Positions 58,952-64,000 of a DNA stretch of 64,000 nucleotides are shown one piece after another. This stretch comes from Alloyangia pacifica. Its GTDB lineage: Bacteria; Pseudomonadota; Alphaproteobacteria; Rhodobacterales; Rhodobacteraceae. The notes under the pieces were generated by a model, which was not told the DNA's origin, did not search any database, and was given only the letters and a program-made list of their open reading frames with translations. The position numbers and the translations under genes are program-made. Position 1 is the stretch's first letter, and the number at the start of each line of letters is the position of its first letter. The DNA is taken from assembly GCF_900116195.1 (NCBI RefSeq), contig NZ_FOZW01000010.1, forward strand, positions 1-64,000. The letters run 5' to 3'.

Positions 58952-59154
58952 TCGACAAGCGCCCCCTTCCCCTTGCCTCGCAGGAGGTGACGGACCCGAC
59001 CGCCCCGCTGGCGGCCGGCGCGGAGGGCCTGCGCGCTTCATTGTTCTCCAAATACGCAGACCCCGTCCCCGCCACGGGCACCCCGGCTGATCCTTTCGCG
59101 CGCTACGGCGCTCCCGAAAACGATGCCGACGGCAGCGTGGAGGCCTACGCATGA
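58948..59154 (+). CDS. Small protein of unknown function between ffh and GNAT genes
   Basis: The 68-aa ORF overlaps both neighbours by four bases (ATGA at each end), so it lies within a fully coupled run from ffh to the third GNAT. The product is polar and Pro/Ala-rich, has no signal or membrane helix, and matches no family I know. Its centre, SLFSKYADP, is encoded by TTCTCCAAATACGCA, which shares its last 12 bases with the inverted repeat at 15500-15520. It may be a repeat-bearing spacer that became coding. Coding status is likely but not proven. Confidence 0.55.
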   Translation: MIDKRPLPLASQEVTDPTAPLAAGAEGLRASLFSKYADPVPATGTPADPFARYGAPENDADGSVEAYA

Positions 59155-59681
59155 GCCTCGTGAACGCCCCCCGCCTCGAGACCGAGCGGCTGATCCTGCG
59201 CGGCCCCGAGGCCGATGACGCCGAGGCGATGATCGCCTTCCTGCTCGACCGCGAACGCTCGGACGGCTTCGGCGGTTACGACCACCGCGGCGACGCCTGG
59301 CGCTGGTTCGCGCTGAACGTCGGCCACTGGCACCTGCGCGGCTACGGCTATTTCACCATTGAAGACAAGGCCACGGGCAAGCCCGCAGGTATCTGCGGTA
59401 TCTGGGAGCCCGAAGGCTGGCCCGAGCCCGAGATCGGCTGGGTGGTCTTCGAGGGCTATGAGGGGCGCGGCATCGCCTCCGAGGCGGCGCTGCGCGTCCG
59501 CCGCTACGCCTACGAGGATCTCGGCCTGAAGACGCTGACCTCGAACATCGTACCGGGCAATGCCCGCTCCGTCGCGCTGGCCGAACGGCTGGGCGCGGTC
59601 TACGAGCGCACCTACACCAATTACCACATGGGCGAGGACATGCTCTATCGCCACCCTCCCGCCGAGGAGGTGCTGGCATGA
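59151..59681 (+). CDS. GNAT acetyltransferase, first of three in tandem (RimJ/RimL-like)
   Basis: The 176-aa product begins NAPRLETERLILRGPEADDAEAMIAFLLD, the usual RimJ/RimL-type entry, and has WHLRGYGYFTIEDKATGKPAGICGIWEPEGWPEPEIGWVVF, the acetyl-CoA loop YEGRGIASEAALRVRRYAYEDLGLKTLTSNIVPGNARSVALAERLGA. The acceptor is unknown. It shares wording (WPEPE, GYGYF/GYGIW) with the next two genes, which suggests duplication. Start overlaps the preceding ORF and end overlaps the next GNAT by four bases. Confidence 0.88.
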   Translation: MSLVNAPRLETERLILRGPEADDAEAMIAFLLDRERSDGFGGYDHRGDAWRWFALNVGHWHLRGYGYFTIEDKATGKPAGICGIWEPEGWPEPEIGWVVFEGYEGRGIASEAALRVRRYAYEDLGLKTLTSNIVPGNARSVALAERLGAVYERTYTNYHMGEDMLYRHPPAEEVLA

Positions 59682-60190
59682 GCATCGAGATCCCCACTGT
59701 CGAGACCGAGCGCCTGATCCTGCGTGCGCCCTGCATGGATGATCTGGAAGCCATGTGCACCTTCTACGCCGAGCCGCGCTCGCATTTTGTAGGCGGCCCC
59801 ACCGACCGCGGGCAGGTCTGGCGCACGCTTCTGCGTTCGGCGGGTCACTGGCAGATCCGCGGCTACGGCATCTGGCACGTCACCGACCGCGAGAGCGGCG
59901 AGATGGCGGGCTTCACCGGGCCGCTCAACCACATCGAATGGCCCGAGCCCGAGCTTGCCTATTCTATCTTCTCGCGGTTCGAAGGTCGCGGCTACGCCTA
60001 TGAGGCGGCTTCCGCCGCCCGCGCCGCCGCCGCCAAGCACTTCGGCCTGACCCGGCTGATCAGCCTTGTCGATCCCGAGAACGACCGCTCGCGCGCGCTG
60101 GCCCTGCGGCTTGGTGCGACCTTCGAGCGCGCCGAGAAGGTGCTTGGCCACGTGGCCCATATCTACCGCCACCCGGAGATCGCCGGATGA
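59678..60190 (+). CDS. GNAT acetyltransferase, second of three in tandem (RimJ/RimL-like)
   Basis: The 170-aa product parallels its neighbours: ETERLILRAPCMDDLEAMCTFYAEPRSHFVGGP, GHWQIRGYGIWHVTDRESGEMAGFTGPLNHIEWPEPELAYSIF and FEGRGYAYEAASAARAAAAKHFGLTRLISLVDPENDRSRALALRLGA. The phrase GHWQIRG is shared with the third gene, so these two look closest. It is coupled by ATGA overlaps on both sides. Substrate is unknown. Confidence 0.88.
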   Translation: MSIEIPTVETERLILRAPCMDDLEAMCTFYAEPRSHFVGGPTDRGQVWRTLLRSAGHWQIRGYGIWHVTDRESGEMAGFTGPLNHIEWPEPELAYSIFSRFEGRGYAYEAASAARAAAAKHFGLTRLISLVDPENDRSRALALRLGATFERAEKVLGHVAHIYRHPEIAG

Positions 60191-60837
60191 GCCTCGCAAT
60201 GCAGCCCCAGACCGCCCCGGCGGTGCCCGCAGCCGTGCTGCAGGGAATTCCCGAGCTGGAAACGGCCCGGCTGGTGCTGCGCGCACCGAAGTCCGAGGAC
60301 TACCCGGACTTCAAGGCCACCTTCGCGTCGTACCGCTCGCGCTTCATGGGCGGTCCGCTCAACGCCTACGAGACCTGGATGCTCTACGCCGCCGAGATCG
60401 GCCACTGGCAGATCCGCGGCTTCGGCATGTGGATGATCCACCTGCGCGAGACCGGCGAGACCGTCGGCATGGCGGGCGGCTGGTTCCCGGCGAAATGGCC
60501 CGAGCGCGAGATCGCCTGGATCATCTGGCCGGACCGCGGCGGGCGTGGCTACGCGCTCGAGGCGACGCAGCGCGTGCGGCAGTATTTCTACGACGAGGCC
60601 GGATGGGAGGGCGCGGTCAGCTACATCGACCCCAAGAACCTCGATTCCATCCGTCTTGCCGAACGGCTCGGGGCCCGCAAGGACCCCTCGGCCGCAACCG
60701 TCGATGGCAGCGACGCCGTCTACCGCCACCCAGCGCCCTCGGCGCTGCGCGGCAGTCAGCTGGCGCATGGCATCGACATGGAGATCGCCAACTACATCGA
60801 TCCCCTCTTCAAGCCGAAGGGATGGGCCGTTGACTGA
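60187..60837 (+). CDS. GNAT acetyltransferase, third of three in tandem (RimJ/RimL-like)
   Basis: The 216-aa product is the longest of the three. It has ETARLVLRAPKSEDYPDFKATFASYRSRFMGGPLNAYETW, GHWQIRGFGMWMIHLRETGETVGMAGGWFPAKWPEREIAWIIW and GGRGYALEATQRVRQYFYDEAGWEGAVSYIDPKNLDSIRLAERLGA, then an extra C-terminal tail of about 50 residues (YRHPAPSALRGSQLAHGIDMEIANYIDPLFKPKGWAVD). It overlaps the second gene by four bases. The 110-bp gap that follows leads to the chorismate mutase gene. Confidence 0.88.
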   Translation: MSLAMQPQTAPAVPAAVLQGIPELETARLVLRAPKSEDYPDFKATFASYRSRFMGGPLNAYETWMLYAAEIGHWQIRGFGMWMIHLRETGETVGMAGGWFPAKWPEREIAWIIWPDRGGRGYALEATQRVRQYFYDEAGWEGAVSYIDPKNLDSIRLAERLGARKDPSAATVDGSDAVYRHPAPSALRGSQLAHGIDMEIANYIDPLFKPKGWAVD

Positions 60838-60947
60838 AGCGTTCTCCCCGAAGTCCCGGCGCGCGGTTCCTGCCGCCTCCGATGCACGCGTGGTGCATGG
60901 GAGGCGCATGGAGTGTGCCCCCTCTTTTTTGTTCAAAGGAGCCGAGC

Positions 60948-61244
60948 ATGAGTGACCCCGCCGCCCGCGCCGCAGACCTTCTGAAAGAACACCGCGAAAG
61001 CATCGACAGGCTGGACGCGATCCTCGTGTTCACGCTCGCCGAGCGGTTCAAGCACACGCAGTCCGTGGGGGTCCTCAAGGCCACCCACGAGCTGCCCCCC
61101 TCCGACCCCGCGCGTGAAGAGCAGCAGATCGCGCGGCTCAAGGATCTGGCGGAGAAAGCGGATCTCGATCCGGCCTTCGCCGAGAAATTCCTGAATTTCA
61201 TCATTCAGGAAGTCATCAAGCACCACGAAAAACACCAATCCTGA
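60948..61244 (+). CDS. Chorismate mutase (AroQ class)
   Basis: Converts chorismate to prephenate for Phe/Tyr synthesis. The 98-aa all-helical product has the AroQ pattern: DLLKEHRESIDRLDAILVFTLAERFKHTQSVGVLKATHELPPSDPAREEQQIARLKDLAEKADLDPAFAEKFLNFIIQEVIKHHE, with the first-helix Arg and the Lys/Glu/Gln of the active site. The single-domain form between ffh and rpsP is a conserved alphaproteobacterial arrangement. ATG 60948 follows AAAGGA. It lies 46 bp before rpsP and may share a promoter with it. Confidence 0.93.
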   Translation: MSDPAARAADLLKEHRESIDRLDAILVFTLAERFKHTQSVGVLKATHELPPSDPAREEQQIARLKDLAEKADLDPAFAEKFLNFIIQEVIKHHEKHQS

Positions 61245-61289
61245 CAGGGCTTTGCCCGTCAAAAACGCCATACTCAAGGAGATACCCCC

Positions 61290-61673
61290 ATGGCCATGAA
61301 AATCCGTCTTGCCCGCGGTGGCTCGAAAAAGCGCCCCCACTACGCAATCGTCGCATCCGACTCGCGCATGCCGCGTGACGGCCGCTTCGTCGAGAAGCTG
61401 GGCACCTACAACCCGCTGCTCGCCAAGGACGACGAGCGCCGCGTGATCATGAACGTCGAGCGCATCCAGTACTGGATGGAGCAGGGCGCGCAGCCGACCG
61501 ACCGCGTGTCGCGCTTCCTCGAAGCCGCAGGCGTTGTCGCCAAGAAAGAGCGCAGCAACCCCAAGAAAGCCGTCCCGGGCAAGGCAGCCACCGAGCGCGC
61601 CGAAGCCAAGGCCGCAAAAGCCGCAGCCGCCGCAGAGGCCGCAGCAGCACCGGCAGAGGAATCCGCAGAGTAA
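61290..61673 (+). CDS. rpsP: 30S ribosomal protein S16
   Basis: Small-subunit protein needed for 30S assembly. The 127-aa product has the S16 core ([41 protein letters not shown] and [25 protein letters not shown]), followed by a C-terminal Ala/Lys/Glu-rich extension of about 40 residues, making it longer than the 82-aa E. coli protein but normal for this group. AAGGAG precedes the ATG. A strong terminator follows, so rimM is on a separate transcript. Confidence 0.98.
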   Translation: MAMKIRLARGGSKKRPHYAIVASDSRMPRDGRFVEKLGTYNPLLAKDDERRVIMNVERIQYWMEQGAQPTDRVSRFLEAAGVVAKKERSNPKKAVPGKAATERAEAKAAKAAAAAEAAAAPAEESAE

Positions 61674-61701
61674 TCCTCCGCGGCACCAAAGCCACAAAAC
61701 G

Positions 61702-61734
61702 GGGTGCGCAGGAGAAATCCTGCGCACCCTTTTT
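61702..61734 (+). terminator. Rho-independent terminator of rpsP
   Basis: GGGTGCGCAGGA (61702-61713) pairs perfectly with TCCTGCGCACCC (61718-61729) over a GAAA tetraloop and is followed by TTTTT. It lies 28 bp after the rpsP stop codon. This is the strongest terminator in the window. Confidence 0.96.
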
Positions 61735-61810
61735 GGTTGACGCTTGGATAAGTTGTATCCTCGCCCTACCATCGCCCTTGTACTGCTTTGCGAACACCGG
61801 GATTTCTGCC

Positions 61811-62653
61811 ATGCCGCTGCTCCGCCCCCTTGCTGCCCTTACGCTTGCCACAGCGCTGCTCGCCGGTCCCGCACTGGCGCAGGAATTCGTGACTCCCGAA
61901 ACCGTCGGTGACGGGTCTCCGGCAGCGCAGCCGGTCACCTCGACGCAATCCGCGGGCAACAGCTTCACCTTCACGCTGCGCGGCGGGGTCGCAACCCAGC
62001 CGAAGTTCTTCGGCTCGGACGAATATGACGTCGGCCCGGACATCGGTTTCCAGTTCAAGCACCTGCGCCTGCGTGGTCTGCCCGAGGTCGGCGACACCGA
62101 CCCGTGGGCCGAGGATTATGGCTGGGACGTCCACGGCTCGTTCCGCTACCTCGGCGAGCGTGACGCCAGCGAGGACCCCGACCTCGAAAGCCTGCATGAC
62201 GTCGATCCCAGCTACGAGATCGGCTTCGGCGTCGGCTTTGCCGGCCCGAGCTACGAGGCCTTTGCCGACATTCGCCGCGGGTTCGGTGGCCACGAGGGCC
62301 TGGTCGGCTCGGTCGGGGTTGACTACGTCGCCCGCCCCGACGACCGCTGGCGCCTGACCGTCGGTCCCCGCTTCATCTGGGCCAACGACGAATTCATCGA
62401 CACCTACTCGGGGATCGATCCTGACGAGGCCACTGCCGATCTGCCCGCCTATGACCCCGACGGCGGTCTGATCAGCGCCGGCATCCAGCTCGGTGCCCGC
62501 TACAAGATCAACGATAGTTGGGGTGTCGAAAGCGCGCTGAACTGGGACAACCTGCAGGGCGACGCGGCTGACAGCCCGATTGTCGAGACCGGCGACAACG
62601 ACCAGTGGCGCTTCCGCATCGGGGTCACCCGCGTCTTCAACCTGCGCTTCTGA
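61811..62653 (+). CDS. OmpV/MipA-family outer-membrane protein
   Basis: The 280-aa product has a Sec signal peptide (about 1-24, cleavage near ALAQ) and then a beta-barrel with the MipA/OmpV pattern: [118 protein letters not shown], ending in Phe (VFNLRF) as outer-membrane proteins do. Members have been linked to murein scaffold complexes and porin-like roles; the role here is inferred. ATG 61811 is preferred to an upstream in-frame GTG-less ORF start inside the rpsP terminator. Confidence 0.87.
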   Translation: MPLLRPLAALTLATALLAGPALAQEFVTPETVGDGSPAAQPVTSTQSAGNSFTFTLRGGVATQPKFFGSDEYDVGPDIGFQFKHLRLRGLPEVGDTDPWAEDYGWDVHGSFRYLGERDASEDPDLESLHDVDPSYEIGFGVGFAGPSYEAFADIRRGFGGHEGLVGSVGVDYVARPDDRWRLTVGPRFIWANDEFIDTYSGIDPDEATADLPAYDPDGGLISAGIQLGARYKINDSWGVESALNWDNLQGDAADSPIVETGDNDQWRFRIGVTRVFNLRF

Positions 62654-62762
62654 GCTTCTCGGAGATTGCAAATGCGGGCCGGGTCGCGCTATCCCCGGCC
62701 TCACCGCGCGTTGTGCATCGCGCAGCGGGCCGGGCAAGCGCAATGACGGGAGGCGCAACGAA

Positions 62763-63269
62763 GTGGACGAGATGATCTGTGTCGGCGTTCTGGGCGGCGC
62801 CTTCGGCGTGAATGGCGAGGTCCGGCTGAAGAGCTACACGGCAGACCCCGAAGCGATTGCCGACTACGCCCCGCTCACCTCCGAGGACGGCAGCCGCAGC
62901 TTTGACATCCAGATCACCCGCCCGCTCAAGGGTGGCTTCGCGGCACGACTTTCCAACGTGCGCACAAAGGAAGAGGCCGACGCCCTGAAGGGCCTGCAGC
63001 TCTTTGCCCCGCGCGACCGGCTTCCTGATCTGCAGGATGACGAGTTCTACTACACCGACCTGATCGGGCTGACGGTGCTCGACACTGGGGGCGCAGAGAT
63101 CGGCAAGGTGAAGGCGGTTCTAAATCACGGTGCCTCGGATCTACTGGAACTGATCGTGCCCGGAGCCTCGACCACCGTGCTGCTGCCCTTCACCCGCGCC
63201 GTGGTGCCCACCGTGGACATCGCCTCGGGCCGGATCATCGCGGATCCACCCGAAGGGCTTCTGGAGTAA
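62763..63269 (+). CDS. rimM: Ribosome maturation factor RimM
   Basis: Binds S19 and assists 30S head maturation. The 168-aa product has the RimM N-domain ([58 protein letters not shown]) and the PRC-barrel domain ([68 protein letters not shown]). The GTG at 62763 follows GGGAGG by 9 bp and is preferred to the ATG three codons later. trmD and rplS, its usual downstream partners, would lie beyond the window after the cut ORF. Confidence 0.96.
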   Translation: MDEMICVGVLGGAFGVNGEVRLKSYTADPEAIADYAPLTSEDGSRSFDIQITRPLKGGFAARLSNVRTKEEADALKGLQLFAPRDRLPDLQDDEFYYTDLIGLTVLDTGGAEIGKVKAVLNHGASDLLELIVPGASTTVLLPFTRAVVPTVDIASGRIIADPPEGLLE

Positions 63270-63420
63270 AACTCCGCCAGGCTGCAACCGGAGGCCGAAA
63301 CTTGGCGCAATCCGGAAACGGGTCCCCGGGTCGTTCCAGATTGTTCGCCTGGCGCGAACCGGAAATCGAAATTTCTGAAATTTGGCTGGAATTTGGCGCG
63401 CCCGTGCTAAAGTTAACCTC

Positions 63421-64000
63421 GTGTTTTACCCGAGGGTTGGTTCCTTGTTTTCGGTTTCCCGTATTGGCCTCTGGGCGCGCTCCGCGACGCTGCTGATCCT
63501 GACCTGCGTGGCGTCCGTCGCGCTGACGTTCGGCCTCGCCGAGATGGGCCAGCAGTCCCTTTTCCTTTTTGCTGCACTCTGGATTCTCGCGGTGCTGGCA
63601 CTGCTGGCCGCGCGGGCGGCCGTGCGCCGCCACCGGGCCTCGCGCCCGCTGCTGCTGTCGCGCCGCGCCCTGCGACGCCCCCCGATGCCGTTGCCGCCCC
63701 TGCGCCAGATGCGCGCGGAGCTTGACCGCCTGCTAGCTAGCCCCGGCCCGCAGGACATGCAGCCCGAAAGCCCCGAGCACGCCATCCGCCGCATCCTTGA
63801 GCGCGGGCTCATTTGCCAGAATGCCCGCGAGGCGACCGATCTCTCGGTTCGCGCCGTGACCGAGTTCTGGCTTCTCCTCGTGCTGCTGCGCGCCTCGCCG
63901 GACCGCGCCGGCGGCCTTGCCCGCTGCTTCCGCCAGCCCGACATGGTGCTCGAACTGCACGACAGGGTTTCCCGGGTCGCGGTGGCCTACGCAGCCGCAC
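63421..64000 (+). CDS. Partial: membrane protein cut by the right edge
   Basis: An open frame runs from GTG 63421 to the window end with no stop (at least 193 codons). The TTG at 63445, preceded by GAGGG, is an alternative start. The product has two membrane helices (RSATLLILTCVASVALTFGLAE and LFLFAALWILAVLALLAARAAV), an Arg/Pro-rich stretch, then a helical cytoplasmic region (ESPEHAIRRILERGLICQNAREATDLSVRAVTEFWLLLVLLRASPDRAGGLARCF). I do not recognise it. It sits where trmD is often found after rimM. Confidence 0.7.
   Translation, partial: MFYPRVGSLFSVSRIGLWARSATLLILTCVASVALTFGLAEMGQQSLFLFAALWILAVLALLAARAAVRRHRASRPLLLSRRALRRPPMPLPPLRQMRAELDRLLASPGPQDMQPESPEHAIRRILERGLICQNAREATDLSVRAVTEFWLLLVLLRASPDRAGGLARCFRQPDMVLELHDRVSRVAVAYAAA

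Overview
The window reads as chromosomal DNA of a marine alphaproteobacterium of the Roseobacter/Rhodobacteraceae group. It is about two-thirds G+C by eye, densely packed with translationally coupled genes (TGATG and ATGA overlaps), and contains group markers: MipZ, a split F-type ATP synthase with b and b' subunits, a chorismate mutase between ffh and rpsP, a DUF1127 protein and a CcrM-type GANTC cluster. I see no phage, plasmid, IS element, CRISPR array, tRNA or rRNA gene. Genus cannot be fixed from this alone.

Layout. 0-3.6 kb: a gene-free left edge with DnaA-box-like 9-mers and a tight cluster of four GANTC sites, then msrPQ (periplasmic methionine sulfoxide repair) and a membrane-anchored glutamate-synthase-like protein, all on the minus strand. 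3.9-9.2 kb: fasciclin protein, clpB behind a clear RpoH-type promoter, and mlaC-mlaA (outer-membrane lipid asymmetry). 9.3-15.3 kb: a type I secretion ABC transporter with its membrane fusion protein, then ridA, a GDPD, a FemAB/GNAT-like protein and phhB. 15.5-24 kb: peroxiredoxin, ferredoxin reductase, rsmD, then pyrB, a tail-anchored protein, a dihydroorotase-like protein that lacks its metal ligands, and plsY; then an HCCA isomerase, prs, a GNAT and a DUF1127 protein. 24-30 kb: an H-type lectin domain protein, a VOC protein and the F1 operon atpHAGDC. 30-45 kb: methyltransferase, gloB, clpA, an M23 peptidase, a MotA/MotB-like motor pair with a very long coiled coil, a ChaC-like cyclotransferase, a DUF2125 protein, an M20 amidohydrolase, panB-panC and an orphan peptide-binding protein. 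45-54 kb: smc, GNAT, lipoprotein, HdeD-like protein, mipZ and the Fo operon atpIBEF'F. 54-64 kb: ArsR regulator, DMT exporter with LysR regulator, small exported protein, ffh followed by a small ORF and three tandem GNATs, chorismate mutase, rpsP, an OmpV/MipA porin-like protein, rimM, and a membrane protein cut by the right edge.

How it works together. Most of the window is core housekeeping: ATP synthesis, envelope maintenance (Mla, M23, motor pair, OmpV), proteostasis (ClpA, ClpB, MsrPQ), chromosome segregation and division placement (SMC, MipZ), ribosome assembly and protein targeting (Ffh, S16, RimM, RsmD), and pyrimidine, PRPP and pantothenate synthesis. The most unusual parts are the degenerate dihydroorotase with its tail-anchored neighbour, the coiled-coil motor pair, the phased GANTC cluster, the three GNAT genes between ffh and the S16 operon, and a set of inverted repeats that occupies most convergent gene gaps, including two diverged copies of one dispersed element that bracket panC-panB and the binding-protein gene. 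I found no clear evidence of a wholly new multi-gene defence or biosynthetic system.
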